From Rhodospirillaceae bacterium (GTDB lineage Bacteria > Pseudomonadota > Alphaproteobacteria > GCA-2731375): DNA of 64,000 nt. Below, piece after piece: positions 16,126 through 24,875 of this stretch. Location: NCBI GenBank assembly GCA_018660265.1, contig JABJKS010000011.1, positions 29,928-93,927 on the forward strand, read 5' to 3'. The notes under the pieces are model-generated. The model searched no databases. It saw only the letters and a list, made by a program, of their open reading frames with translations, and was not told where the DNA came from. Position 1 is the stretch's first letter. Each line of letters opens with the position of its first letter. A program made the position numbers and the translations under genes.

Positions 16126-16592
16126 TCGATGGCCGCATGAAATCTTGCTAGGCTGTCTGGTGGCCAGACGTCTTCCCGGCGGTAATATTGTTCGAAAACC
16201 GGGTTACCATCAGGCAACTGCAGCCAGGGCTGTTTCGATTGGGTCCAAATATGGATGTCCGGCGAAAATGCCTGTTGGTTATCAAGAGTGGTGGTGCGGA
16301 CGAACCAAAATTTTGGCGATGAATATTCCGTCCAGATAGAGGTGCCGCATTGGGGGCAGAAATGAGTGGTGCTGGTTGCTCTTCCCGCCGGTAATGTGTG
16401 CGATGACAGCTCCCCCGACAACAATTCCACGCGATCTTTCTCAATCCAGGCATTCGTGGCAAAGGCGCTACCAGTGATGCGCTGGCAATCGGTGCAATGG
16501 CAGGCGTGTACGGTGATCGGCGCGCCGGCCATGACATAGCGCACCGCGCCGCAGGCACAGCCGCCCGGTTCTTTGGCATCTGATTTCGTCAT
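16122..16592 (-). CDS. GFA family zinc protein (first to be listed of two paralogues)
   Basis: The 156-residue protein has the zinc ligands of the glutathione-dependent formaldehyde-activating (GFA/CENP-V) fold: G-G-C-A-C-G-A-V-R-Y, C-H-C-T-D-C-Q, and F-C-P-Q-C-G-T-S-I-W. It is clearly paralogous to the next gene (16589-17083), sharing T-S-I-W-T-E-Y-S, F-W-F-V-R and K-Q-P-W-L. GFA was named for formaldehyde/glutathione adduct formation, but most members have no proven activity. Overlaps of 4 bp on both sides place it firmly in the dioxygenase operon. Confidence 0.9.
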   Translation of the reverse strand: MTKSDAKEPGGCACGAVRYVMAGAPITVHACHCTDCQRITGSAFATNAWIEKDRVELLSGELSSHTLPAGRATSTTHFCPQCGTSIWTEYSSPKFWFVRTTTLDNQQAFSPDIHIWTQSKQPWLQLPDGNPVFEQYYRREDVWPPDSLARFHAAIE

Positions 16593-17083
16593 CCCGCAAC
16601 CGCCTCAGCAACCGCCCTATAACGTGCCAGTTTCTCCGCCGGCCAATCCGTTTCCCGATCATAATAGTTTTCGAATACCGGCACAGCATCCGATAAATTC
16701 AGCCACGGCTGCTTTGATCTGGTGAAGATATGCATATCCGGGGGATAGGCGGTTTGATTATCAAGCGTGGTCAGGCGAACAAACCAAAAGCCGGGTGAAT
16801 ATTCCGTCCAGATAGATGTGCCGCAACGGGGGCAGAAATGCACCGTGCTGCCGTGCTCTCCCGTCGACAGTTTGCACGCCGTTAGGTCACCGGACAGTAA
16901 TTCTACCTCTGTCTTCTCTATCCAGGCGCTCAGTATGAAGGCGCTGCCGGTCAGGTGTTGGCAATCCGTGCAATGGCAGGCATAGGACAGAATTGGCGTT
17001 GCGTTCATGACATAGCGCACCGCGCCACAGGCACAGCCGCCCAGTTCTCTTGCCTCCGCTGCCTGTAGCTTAGTCGTCACCAC
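16589..17083 (-). CDS. GFA family zinc protein (second paralogue)
   Basis: Translation probably starts at GTG 17083 (AAAAGG six bases upstream), giving 164 residues; an ATG at 17146 lies deep inside the upstream LLM gene and adds non-homologous sequence. Zinc motifs are G-G-C-A-C-G-A-V-R-Y, C-H-C-T-D-C-Q and F-C-P-R-C-G-T-S-I-W. The tandem arrangement with the gene at 16122 indicates local duplication followed by divergence. It overlaps the end of the LLM oxidoreductase gene (stop at 17070) by 14 bp, so expression is coupled. Confidence 0.88.
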   Translation of the reverse strand: MVTTKLQAAEARELGGCACGAVRYVMNATPILSYACHCTDCQHLTGSAFILSAWIEKTEVELLSGDLTACKLSTGEHGSTVHFCPRCGTSIWTEYSPGFWFVRLTTLDNQTAYPPDMHIFTRSKQPWLNLSDAVPVFENYYDRETDWPAEKLARYRAVAEAVAG

Positions 17084-18227
17084 CGGCGACCTTTTTGCTG
17101 TGGCGGTCGATCTCGTCCTCCACCGCTGCCTGGGCTGCGCCGACAAAAACTTCCCGGTTCTTGTGGCTGTAACTATACGAGGTGCGGCGCAGGTCGTTCT
17201 TTTTGTTGAAATGGGGGATCACATAACGGGCCATCAATTCAAAATGCTCCAACGTCGCGTCGAAGTCGGCCCAGTTGTGGGCCAGCTCCAAAAACACGCC
17301 AAAGCCGCCCGAACCTTTGATCAGCTTCTCAATATGGCGGATGGCATCATCAGGATCGCCGATCACCGCCATACCTTCCGTGGTCAGATATTCATAGGCA
17401 TCGTCAATCTCTGCCGGCACGATGGGGAAGGTGGCGATGTCGCGAAAATATTGCGCCCAGGGCTCCAGGCCATGTTCCACGTTCTTCTTTGCCTGTTCCC
17501 GGCTGCGGGCCACATGGGCCAGGGTGACCACGCGCCATTTGTCCCTGTTCACCGTATGGCCGTTCTCTCGCGCCGTATCCTCGCACAGCTTCCAATTGCT
17601 GGCGTGCGCCGCCAGCGCCTCATCCGATGTGCCGCCGATGGACAGCATGCCCAGGCCGTGCTTGCCCGCCGCCAAAGCACCGGCAGGTGATCGGGCGCAG
17701 GCCACGGCCATTTCGATGCGCGGGTGGGTATAACAGGGCAGCTGCATTTGGGCATCGCGCAGCTCGAACCAATCCGTCTTCATGCTGATCTGTTCGCCGT
17801 CCAGCAAGGGGATAATGGCATCCAGCGCCTCGTTCATCATGCGCCGTTGGTTTGCCGGTTCAATGCCCATGCGAAAGGCATCGCCCACCAGCGCACCAGG
17901 GCCGACGCCAAACATGGCCCGCCCCTTGGTCATATGATCCAGCTGCACCATGCGCCCGGCATTGGTAAAGGGATGATGATAGGGCAACGATGATACACCC
18001 GTGCCCAGGCGGATATGCTTGGTCCGCTCTGCCGCAGCGGCAATGAACAGATCCGGTGCGGCAATAATCTCATAGCCGCCCGAATGATGCTCCCCGATCC
18101 AGGCTTCGTTGTAACCAAGGTGGTCCAGATGCTCCACCAACGCCATGTCCCGATCCAGGGCCGCCGTGGGGTCTTCATCCACTGTGTGAAATGGTGCCAG
18201 AAAAATGCCGAAATCCAACTTGCTCAT
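17070..18227 (-). CDS. LLM-class flavin-dependent monooxygenase
   Basis: The 385-residue luciferase-like protein starts M-S-K-L-D-F-G-I-F-L-A-P-F-H. It includes W-I-G-E-H-H-S-G-G-Y and I-R-L-G-T-G-V-S-S-L-P-Y-H-H-P-F, the flavin and substrate region of bacterial luciferase-like alkanal/limonene monooxygenases. Such enzymes use reduced FMN from a partner reductase. It is the first gene of the minus-strand catabolic operon, so a promoter should lie in the 170 bp before it, shared divergently with the ligase gene at 18402. Confidence 0.92.
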   Translation of the reverse strand: MSKLDFGIFLAPFHTVDEDPTAALDRDMALVEHLDHLGYNEAWIGEHHSGGYEIIAAPDLFIAAAAERTKHIRLGTGVSSLPYHHPFTNAGRMVQLDHMTKGRAMFGVGPGALVGDAFRMGIEPANQRRMMNEALDAIIPLLDGEQISMKTDWFELRDAQMQLPCYTHPRIEMAVACARSPAGALAAGKHGLGMLSIGGTSDEALAAHASNWKLCEDTARENGHTVNRDKWRVVTLAHVARSREQAKKNVEHGLEPWAQYFRDIATFPIVPAEIDDAYEYLTTEGMAVIGDPDDAIRHIEKLIKGSGGFGVFLELAHNWADFDATLEHFELMARYVIPHFNKKNDLRRTSYSYSHKNREVFVGAAQAAVEDEIDRHSKKVAGGDD

Positions 18228-18401
18228 GCTCGTTACCTCTTATCTGAATAAATTTCTCTGAATAATTTTCCTTTATCATAGCCAATTCCGGGCCAGTTCC
18301 ATCGGCATTTTTCTTGTTCATCTGAAACGATTGCTTCCCGCTTTCATCTGCGCGGCAAGTGACGCTATTCTAAGGTCAGTGTTTTTTGTGGGAGCGGTCG
18401 A

Positions 18402-20378
18402 ATGAGCGGGTTTGTCTGGCGGGCGGAACCTTCCGTAATCGCCGAGAGTAATATTCAACGGTTCATCGAAACCCTGGGCGCGGGGGACTATGATGATCTG
18501 TTGGCCAAGGCCGCCGCCGACCCCGACTGGTTCTGGGATCAGACCATCCGCTTCATGGATTACCGATTTGAAAAACCTTATGACCAGGTCCGTGATCTGT
18601 CTGACGGTGCCCCTTGGGCCAAATGGTGCAAGGGTGGCACCACCAATGCCACGCTGAATTTTCTGGACAAACACCGGGGCACGCCGACCTATCAAAAAGA
18701 CGCGGTTCGTTTTGAGGCGGAGTCGGGCGCGGTGCGTGCCTGGACCTACCAGGAACTGGACCGTCAGACCTGTCGCCTGGCAGCCGGCTTGCAATCGTTG
18801 GGCCTGGGGCCCGGCGACAAGGTTGGCATCTATATGCCCATGGTGCCCGAAGTGGTCGCCGCATTTTTTGCCACGGTCAGAATTGGTGCCGTGGCGGTAC
18901 CGCTGTTTTCAGGCTTTGGTCACGAGGCCATTGCCACCCGTTTGAATGACGCGGGTGCGACCGCCGTCATCACCATTGATGGCACCGTGCGCCGTGGCCG
19001 GCCCATTCCCATGAAGCCGGTGATGGATGATGCCCTGGCCAATGTGCCGACGGTGCGCCACCAGGTCGTGCTGCGCAGCAATGATGAGGAGCTCGAAGAC
19101 CTCGAAGACCTCGAAGACCTCCCCTGGCAGGACGACCGGGATCATGACTGGGCCAGTCTGGTTGCGGATAAGCCAGACGATGTGCCCGCCGTCATCGTCG
19201 ATGCCGAACATCCTCTTCTTCTGGTCTATACCTCCGGCACCTCGGGCAAACCCAAGGGCACGATCCTGACCCATGTTGGTTTCCCGGTAAAAATCGGCTT
19301 TGATCTGTTAGTCTGCATGGACCTGAAGCCGGAAGACAAGATGATGTGGATCAGTGATTTCGGCTGGGTTGTCGGGCCCATGATCACCACGGTCTGCACC
19401 ATGGCGGGGGCTACAATGGTGCTGGTGGAAGGTACGCCCGACTATCCCGAGCCGGACCGCATGTGGCGCTTATGTCAGGAGCAGGAGGTCAGCTTCCTGG
19501 GCGTTGCCCCGACCACCATTCGCGGCCTGATGCGGGGCGGTACGGATGATATTGAGAAATGGGATCTCTCCGGCCTGCACGTCGTTGCCTCGACCGGCGA
19601 GCCTTGGACCGATGAAGCCTGGAACTGGTGCTTTGAACATGTCTGCCACCGCCGCGTGCCGTTGTTCAATTGGATTGGCGGTACGGAAATTTCAGGCGGC
19701 ATTCTGGTCTCCACCATGGTGCATCCCCTTAAACCATGTTGTTTCGGCGGTTCCGTTCCGGGCATGGAAGCAGATATTCTGGATGAGGCGGGCCAGCCCA
19801 CGGCAGCGGGTGAGGTCGGCGAATTGGTTCTACGCGCGCCTTCCATCGGGTTAACACGGGGCGTCTGGGGGGACCCGGAGCGTTATATTGAAACTTATTG
19901 GAGCCAGTATCCCGGCATCTGGCGGCACGGCGATTGGGCCAGCCGGGATGAAGACGGGCTGTGGTATATCCATGGCCGGTCTGATGACACCATGAAGATC
20001 GGCGGCAAGCGGACGGGCCCGGCAGAGATTGAGGGCCTGGTCATGGCCACGGGTTTGATAACAGAGGCCGCCGCCATCGGCCTGCCGGACCCCCGCGCCG
20101 GTCAATCGGTGATGTGCGTTTGTATCCCCGCCCCCGGCGTTGCCTGGGATGATGCCACCGCCAATCAGGTTCGCGATGCGGTCGCTGCCGGTCTTGGCCA
20201 TGCTTTTCGCCCCAAAGACGTTATTTTCGTGGCCGACCTGCCGAAAACCCGCAACATGAAAATCATGCGCCGGGTGGTGAAAGCTGCGGTGCAGGGCCAG
20301 GACCCCGGTGACCTGACAGCCCTGGTCAACCCGGACGCTGTTGACGAAGTGGCGCGGGCGGCGGGTGCAGCTGGGTAG
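18402..20378 (+). CDS. Acetyl-CoA-synthetase-like AMP-dependent acyl-CoA ligase
   Basis: The 658-residue protein has the ACS-type N-terminal domain (D-W-F-W-D-Q-T-I-R and W-C-K-G-G-T-T-N-A-T-L-N) that separates acetyl/propionyl/acetoacetyl-CoA synthetases from fatty-acid ligases. Then come Y-T-S-G-T-S-G-K-P-K-G-T, F-N-W-I-G-G-T-E-I-S-G-G and the catalytic lysine in T-R-N-M-K-I-M-R-R (usually R-S-G-K-I-M-R-R, so two residues before the lysine differ). A 9-bp unit is repeated three times at 19092-19118 and gives E-D-L-E-D-L-E-D-L in a surface loop. It is divergent from the catabolic operon and may supply acyl-CoA for it. Confidence 0.9.
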   Translation: MSGFVWRAEPSVIAESNIQRFIETLGAGDYDDLLAKAAADPDWFWDQTIRFMDYRFEKPYDQVRDLSDGAPWAKWCKGGTTNATLNFLDKHRGTPTYQKDAVRFEAESGAVRAWTYQELDRQTCRLAAGLQSLGLGPGDKVGIYMPMVPEVVAAFFATVRIGAVAVPLFSGFGHEAIATRLNDAGATAVITIDGTVRRGRPIPMKPVMDDALANVPTVRHQVVLRSNDEELEDLEDLEDLPWQDDRDHDWASLVADKPDDVPAVIVDAEHPLLLVYTSGTSGKPKGTILTHVGFPVKIGFDLLVCMDLKPEDKMMWISDFGWVVGPMITTVCTMAGATMVLVEGTPDYPEPDRMWRLCQEQEVSFLGVAPTTIRGLMRGGTDDIEKWDLSGLHVVASTGEPWTDEAWNWCFEHVCHRRVPLFNWIGGTEISGGILVSTMVHPLKPCCFGGSVPGMEADILDEAGQPTAAGEVGELVLRAPSIGLTRGVWGDPERYIETYWSQYPGIWRHGDWASRDEDGLWYIHGRSDDTMKIGGKRTGPAEIEGLVMATGLITEAAAIGLPDPRAGQSVMCVCIPAPGVAWDDATANQVRDAVAAGLGHAFRPKDVIFVADLPKTRNMKIMRRVVKAAVQGQDPGDLTALVNPDAVDEVARAAGAAG

Positions 20379-20407
20379 TCAAGAGCGTGGCGCGACACAC
20401 TCTAACG

Positions 20408-21307
20408 TTATTCGGCTGCCATGTTGCCCGCTGCCCGCCCTTCGAACAGGTCGGCGTCCCGGCGGATGGCTTCGACGAACCAGGTCAGAATTGACTGCAC
20501 TTTGGCTGAGGCGATCATGTCCTTGTGGGTTGCGACCCAGAGGGAGGTCGTCAGGGTTTCCGGGAAGGCGTTGGCGCGCACCAGATGTGGAGAAGGATCG
20601 CCGATACCACAGGGCAGCAAGGCCAGGCCCAAGCCGGCCTCCGCCACGTTGAGCAAGCCGACGAAGGAATTGGATTTTAGGACAATGTCCGCCTCCGCCA
20701 GGTTTTGCCGCTGCCATTCCCCCACCATGGTCGAGGCGATGGGCGGGCCAACGCCCAGCCATTTGTGTCCGCCATATTTTCGCCCCCGGTTATGCTCCAG
20801 ATACTGCGGCGTGGCGTAGACGCGCATCAGCAATTCACAGGCGCGTTCCCCGGCCAGTTCCGGTGACAAGGCTTGCGCCGGGCGAATTGTAATATCCGCA
20901 TCCAACTTCGAAAAATTGACATAGCTGTTGGAGATATTCAGATCCACCGTTGTATCAGGATGTTCGGCCTGAAAGGCCGCCACATAGCGGGTCAGGCCGG
21001 CGGCCGCGATACTGTCAGAGGTGGTGATACGGACGGGGCCGTCCAGTTCCAGGTTCTGCTTGGCGATGGCCCGGTCAAGGCCACTGACTTGATCGTTGAT
21101 CGCTTGCAAGGCGCTCAACAGATGGCGGCTTTCCGGTGTCAGGACATAGCCGGTGGCCGTGCGCTCAAACACCTGCACGCCCTTTTTCTCTTCAAAGCCC
21201 GAGATGCGCCGCAGAACGGTGGAATGGTTCACACCAAGGGCCCGCGCGGCACCGCTTAACGTGCCCTGTTCCGCCACCGCCAGGACATAACGCAGGTCAT
21301 CCCACAT
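20408..21307 (-). CDS. LysR family transcriptional regulator
   Basis: Translation from ATG 21307 gives M-W-D-D-L-R-Y-V-L-A-V-A-E-Q-G-T-L-S-G-A-A-R-A-L-G and V-N-H-S-T-V-L-R-R-I, the LysR winged helix-turn-helix. An ATG 15 bases further upstream (21322) is equally possible. The remaining 230 residues form the periplasmic-binding-protein-like effector domain. It is convergent with the acyl-CoA ligase gene and divergent from the cytochrome c' gene; LysR proteins often control the divergent neighbour, so the 175-bp gap before 21482 is the first place to look for its operator. Confidence 0.9.
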   Translation of the reverse strand: MWDDLRYVLAVAEQGTLSGAARALGVNHSTVLRRISGFEEKKGVQVFERTATGYVLTPESRHLLSALQAINDQVSGLDRAIAKQNLELDGPVRITTSDSIAAAGLTRYVAAFQAEHPDTTVDLNISNSYVNFSKLDADITIRPAQALSPELAGERACELLMRVYATPQYLEHNRGRKYGGHKWLGVGPPIASTMVGEWQRQNLAEADIVLKSNSFVGLLNVAEAGLGLALLPCGIGDPSPHLVRANAFPETLTTSLWVATHKDMIASAKVQSILTWFVEAIRRDADLFEGRAAGNMAAE

Positions 21308-21481
21308 CGCATTGGGTCTCAATTAATTGATGAGCTGTGCATTTTTGCATGGATATCCCTGCAATTATTCGGAATACCCAAGCATTGTCGCACAGGATAG
21401 GCTAGGACTTCAAAGGCCAAATACAGAGCCTCACCCGAAGCCAAATCGGAACCGAATAGCCAACAAAAAGGGGAGCGTAGA

Positions 21482-21964
21482 ATGTTGAAAGTACTAAAAA
21501 AGACAGGGATCGCCGCAGGGATCGCCCTGGCGATTGTGGCCTTGCAGATGGGCAGCGTACAAGCTGCGGAGATGGATAAACCAGTCGCATCCCGCCAGGC
21601 GGTGATGAAATTGTACAGTTATTACATGGGACAGCTTGGCGGCATGGCCAAAGGTAAAATGCCCTACGATGCGAAGAAGGCACAAGGGGCCGCGACCAGT
21701 CTACAGGCCATGGCCAATTTGGATACGAGTGGCATGTGGCTGCCAGGTTCCGGCAACGACAAACTTGGCACCCAAACACGAGCCAAACCTGAAATTTGGA
21801 GCACTTATCCAGAAGTTTCCAAAAAATCCAAAGCCCTAAAGATGGCTCTTGTGGACTTCGTCAAGGTCGCGGGCACAGGCCTAGATGGATTGCGCAGTGG
21901 GATCGGCCCCGTCGGCAAAGCATGCGGTGCGTGCCACAAACCGTTCCGCGCCGAAAAGAAATAA
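21482..21964 (+). CDS. Class II cytochrome c (cytochrome c'-like)
   Basis: The 160-residue precursor begins with K-K-T-G-I-A-A-G-I-A-L-A-I-V-A-L-Q-M-G and a cleavage region V-Q-A-A-E, so it is exported. The haem motif C-G-A-C-H lies near the C-terminus (K-A-C-G-A-C-H-K-P-F), and residues 30-60 contain R-Q-A-V-M-K-L-Y-S-Y-Y-M-G-Q-L. Both features are typical of the four-helix cytochrome c' family, which binds NO and other small ligands in the periplasm. An AAAGGGGAG precedes the ATG. The gene is monocistronic, ending at the hairpin at 21999-22033. Confidence 0.92.
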   Translation: MLKVLKKTGIAAGIALAIVALQMGSVQAAEMDKPVASRQAVMKLYSYYMGQLGGMAKGKMPYDAKKAQGAATSLQAMANLDTSGMWLPGSGNDKLGTQTRAKPEIWSTYPEVSKKSKALKMALVDFVKVAGTGLDGLRSGIGPVGKACGACHKPFRAEKK

Positions 21965-21998
21965 GACAAAGCTTACTTTGCGGCCCTTAGCCCGACTG

Positions 21999-22033
21999 AC
22001 GCCGCCACAAATTCGGTGAACTTGTGGCGGCGT
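21999..22033. terminator. Bidirectional hairpin between cytochrome c' and the SEC-C gene
   Basis: ACGCCGCCACAA at 21999-22010 pairs perfectly with TTGTGGCGGCGT at 22022-22033 around an 11-nt loop. It sits between two convergent genes (stops at 21964 and 22049), so it can end transcription from both sides, although no long T run follows. Confidence 0.65.
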
Positions 22034-22048
22034 TGATCGTTCCATTTC

Positions 22049-22552
22049 CTATGCCGCGCAGCATTTCTTGTATTTTTTGCCCGAACCACAGGGGCAAGGA
22101 TCATTGCGACCGACCTTCTGCACTCTGACGGTCGGTGCTTTCGGGTTCATTTCACAGCCCGAGAAGACCCAACGGCCATCTTCGCGGCTAAAATAAGACA
22201 ATTCGTGGTGGGAGACCTGTTGCGTTCCCGTGCGATAGCGGGCTACGAATTCGACCTCTCCCCGTTCATCATCTTCCCCGCCTTGCGAGGTTTTGCGGAT
22301 ATCCAGGCCCAGCCATTTGGTATCCGCGAAGGATTGTTCCGCTTCCTCCTTGTCGTAATCAGCGCGTTGATCTTCCGACAGAGTGGCAACGAGGTAGTCA
22401 GCATTTCCCAACACATGGGCGCTATAGCGGGAACGCATGGTCGCCTCTGCCGTCGGTGCCCAGACCTCATCCTCGCCGTCCAGATAGGGGCCGCAGCAGG
22501 CTGCCAGTTGTTTCGCGGATCCACAGGGACATTCACTGGGGCATTCACTCAT
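22049..22552 (-). CDS. YchJ-like protein with two SEC-C zinc motifs
   Basis: The 167-residue protein carries a SEC-C motif at each end: [10 protein letters not shown] with C-C-G-P-Y (residues 4-18), and [16 protein letters not shown] at the C-terminus. In between is an NTF2-like domain with [14 protein letters not shown]. This is the YchJ/UPF0225 architecture. The SEC-C motif binds zinc, and in SecA it contacts SecB and the ribosome; the role of YchJ is unknown. Length is normal. Confidence 0.9.
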   Translation of the reverse strand: MSECPSECPCGSAKQLAACCGPYLDGEDEVWAPTAEATMRSRYSAHVLGNADYLVATLSEDQRADYDKEEAEQSFADTKWLGLDIRKTSQGGEDDERGEVEFVARYRTGTQQVSHHELSYFSREDGRWVFSGCEMNPKAPTVRVQKVGRNDPCPCGSGKKYKKCCAA

Positions 22553-22596
22553 GATCTTGCTTTCTTTTCCTATGAGACCGGATAAACCGGCGTTTC

Positions 22597-22989
22597 CTAA
22601 GCAGCCGGATCTATATATGCGGTCACTTCCACCTCGACATCAATGGCCGGGTCGAAGAAACCACTGACGCCGACAAACGACAATCCTGGGCGAATTTCGC
22701 TGAACACCTCCGCATGGGCCTTGGCCGCCTCGGCCCAGCGCTTTGTGTCCAGCATCATGATGTTGGTTTTGATCACGTCATCGAAGGAGGCCCCGGCCTC
22801 TTCCAGCGCTTCGCCCACGATGCGCAGCGACAGCTGGGTTTGCAGGTACACATCACCCGCATGCAGGATCGTGCCGTCCGGTGCCGAGGGTGAGGTCAAA
22901 CCGATTTCGATCATGTTGCCAACCCGGACAGCGCGGGAATAGCCGGCGATCATTTCCCAGGGACGGCCGCTTGAGATGAGTTTGCGCAT
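22597..22989 (-). CDS. RidA family protein
   Basis: With ATG 22989 the product is 130 residues: [22 protein letters not shown] and a trimeric chorismate-mutase-like core with [13 protein letters not shown] and V-E-V-E-V-T-A-Y-I. The arginine usually needed for imine deamination (A-R-x-x-V near residue 105) is not present in its normal context: the segment reads [10 protein letters not shown]. It is therefore probably a divergent RidA subgroup and not a true enamine deaminase. It diverges from the amino-acid transporter operon, which would suit a role in amino-acid metabolism. Confidence 0.85.
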   Translation of the reverse strand: MRKLISSGRPWEMIAGYSRAVRVGNMIEIGLTSPSAPDGTILHAGDVYLQTQLSLRIVGEALEEAGASFDDVIKTNIMMLDTKRWAEAAKAHAEVFSEIRPGLSFVGVSGFFDPAIDVEVEVTAYIDPAA

Positions 22990-23114
22990 AAGTTTCTCCG
23001 ATGAGGTATTGCAATTCAAACTATCCCACTACCATTGGCGAAACAAATATTCTAGGCTGTCGCGCAAGATCAACCGCCCGAAACGGGCAAAATTGGAAAG
23101 CAGGGGAGAAGCCA

Positions 23115-23939
23115 ATGTCCTTCAAACGAAATGTTCTCGGCGTTATTGCCGCGATAGCGATTGCCTTCGGGGTCGCTGGCACCGCTGGGCAGGCCATGGC
23201 GGCAAGCGTGGTCGACGATATTCTAAAGCGGGGGAAAATTGTTGTCGGCCTGTCGACATTTGTGCCCTGGGCCATGCGGGACCGGAATGGCGAAGTCATC
23301 GGCTTTGAAGTTGATGTCATCAATAAATTGGCCAAGGACATGGGCGTTAAGGTCGAATTGGTGCCGACGGCATTTGACGGCATTATCCCGGCCCTGCTGG
23401 CGAAAAAATTCGATGTCATCATCACCGGTATGGTGATCAAGCCAAAGCGGAACCTGACGGTCAACTTTTCCCACCCCTACGCATATCTGACGGTCGGCAT
23501 GGCAGCCAACAAGAAGATGGCCGCGAAAGACGGCCTGAAAACCAAGGAAGATTGGAACAGCCGCAGCGTTACCCTGACCATCAAGCGTGGCACCGCGCCG
23601 GGTGAAACCGCGCGCCGGAACTTCCCCAAGGCCCGCGTTCGTCAGTTCGATGATGACGCCCAGGCCCTGCAGGACGTGCTGAACGGCAACGCGCACGCCT
23701 TCCTGACGTCAGAGCCGAAGCCGACCCATTATGTGCTCGACAACCCGGATGTCCTCTACCATCCCTTTGGCCGGGGGCCGTTCGATCCCTCCGCCTCCGC
23801 CTTCGCTGTGCGTAAGGGTGATCCGGATGCGCTGAACTTCTTCAACAATTGGATCCTTTATCACGAGCTGAATGGCTGGTTGAAGGAAACACACGACAAG
23901 TGGTTCAAGGGTCGGGATTGGAAGTCCCGGCTTAAATAG
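23115..23939 (+). CDS. Amino-acid ABC transporter substrate-binding protein
   Basis: Translation from ATG 23115 (GGGGAG upstream) gives 274 residues with a signal peptide ending A-Q-A-M-A-A. The mature protein is a type II periplasmic-binding protein: G-K-I-V-V-G-L-S-T-F-V-P-W-A, G-F-E-V-D-V-I-N-K-L-A-K-D-M and F-D-V-I-I-T-G-M are the usual polar-amino-acid family signatures. It binds substrate in the periplasm and delivers it to the permease pair downstream. It is separated from the permease genes by a 15-bp-stem hairpin that could keep its transcript level above theirs. The exact amino acid is not determinable. Confidence 0.92.
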   Translation: MSFKRNVLGVIAAIAIAFGVAGTAGQAMAASVVDDILKRGKIVVGLSTFVPWAMRDRNGEVIGFEVDVINKLAKDMGVKVELVPTAFDGIIPALLAKKFDVIITGMVIKPKRNLTVNFSHPYAYLTVGMAANKKMAAKDGLKTKEDWNSRSVTLTIKRGTAPGETARRNFPKARVRQFDDDAQALQDVLNGNAHAFLTSEPKPTHYVLDNPDVLYHPFGRGPFDPSASAFAVRKGDPDALNFFNNWILYHELNGWLKETHDKWFKGRDWKSRLK

Positions 23940-23950
23940 GTCCGCGTCCA

Positions 23951-23986
23951 CCGCAAGACGCGATGCAGATCCATCGCGTCTTGCGG
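23951..23986 (+). terminator. Intercistronic hairpin after the binding-protein gene
   Basis: CCGCAAGACGCGATG at 23951-23965 pairs perfectly with CATCGCGTCTTGCGG at 23972-23986 around a 6-nt loop. Strong hairpins in this position between a binding-protein gene and its permeases usually act as partial terminators or block 3' decay. Confidence 0.7.
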
Positions 23987-24030
23987 CTCGCGTTTGACAA
24001 TATGATCACGGTTATGATCCCGGCTCGCCG

Positions 24031-24870
24031 ATGACGCTTCGTGACGCTGAAGCGGCTTTGCCGCCCCCGGACGGCGGGCGGCGGATACAGTGGTGGAATT
24101 CCAAGCCCTTTGATATCGTCCAGTTCGTGCTGTTGTCCGGCCTGTTGGCCTGGCTGGTCTGGCGCGGTGCCGAGACCATGGACTACCGCTGGCAGTGGCA
24201 TCGCCTGCCGCAATATTTCTATGAAGTCATTGATGGTGAATTGCTGTGGGGCCCGCTGATATACGGCCTTATGGTGACCATCGAAATCGCCGCCTGGGGC
24301 ATGTTGCTGGCCATGATCATCGGCCTGGTCACGGCTGTATTGCGCCTTTCGGGGTCTTTTGCGGGCCGCATCGTCGCAACCGTATATCTTGAAATTATCC
24401 GCAACACGCCTTTGCTGGTGCAGGTTTCCATCTTCTATTTCGTGCTGCAACCGATCCTGGGCATTAACAATCCAATCTGGACCGGCATTCTGTGCCTGGC
24501 CTTTTTTGAAGGCACCTTCGCCTCGGAAATTATCCGGGCCGGCATCAACTCCGTGCCAAAGGGACAGTGGGAGGCCGGCACCAGCATCGGCCTCAGCCGG
24601 GCCAAGACCTATATCTATATTATCCTGCCCCAGGCGATCCCGTTGATGCTGCCGCCCATGACCGGGATCCTGGTCAACCTGATCAAGCATTCGGCGATCC
24701 TCAGCTTCATTGCCGTTTTCGAATTGACCACCGAGGCACGCAATCTTATCGGCGATACCTTCATGAGCTTTGAGGTTTGGTTTGTGGTCGGGCCCATGTA
24801 TCTGGTTCTGACCATAAGCCTTTCGACACTTGTCGCCTGGATGGAACGCCGCATTCGGCGGCGGCGGTGA
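24031..24870 (+). CDS. Amino-acid ABC transporter permease 1
   Basis: The 279-residue inner-membrane protein of the HisM/GlnP type shows the EAA loop motif G-Q-W-E-A-G-T-S-I-G-L-S-R and the membrane segment pattern L-L-W-G-P-L-I-Y-G-L-M-V-T-I-E-I-A-A. A soluble N-terminal stretch of about 25 residues precedes the first helix. It pairs with the permease that begins 5 bp after its stop, forming a heterodimeric channel. Confidence 0.93.
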   Translation: MTLRDAEAALPPPDGGRRIQWWNSKPFDIVQFVLLSGLLAWLVWRGAETMDYRWQWHRLPQYFYEVIDGELLWGPLIYGLMVTIEIAAWGMLLAMIIGLVTAVLRLSGSFAGRIVATVYLEIIRNTPLLVQVSIFYFVLQPILGINNPIWTGILCLAFFEGTFASEIIRAGINSVPKGQWEAGTSIGLSRAKTYIYIILPQAIPLMLPPMTGILVNLIKHSAILSFIAVFELTTEARNLIGDTFMSFEVWFVVGPMYLVLTISLSTLVAWMERRIRRRR

Positions 24871-24875
24871 GGCCG

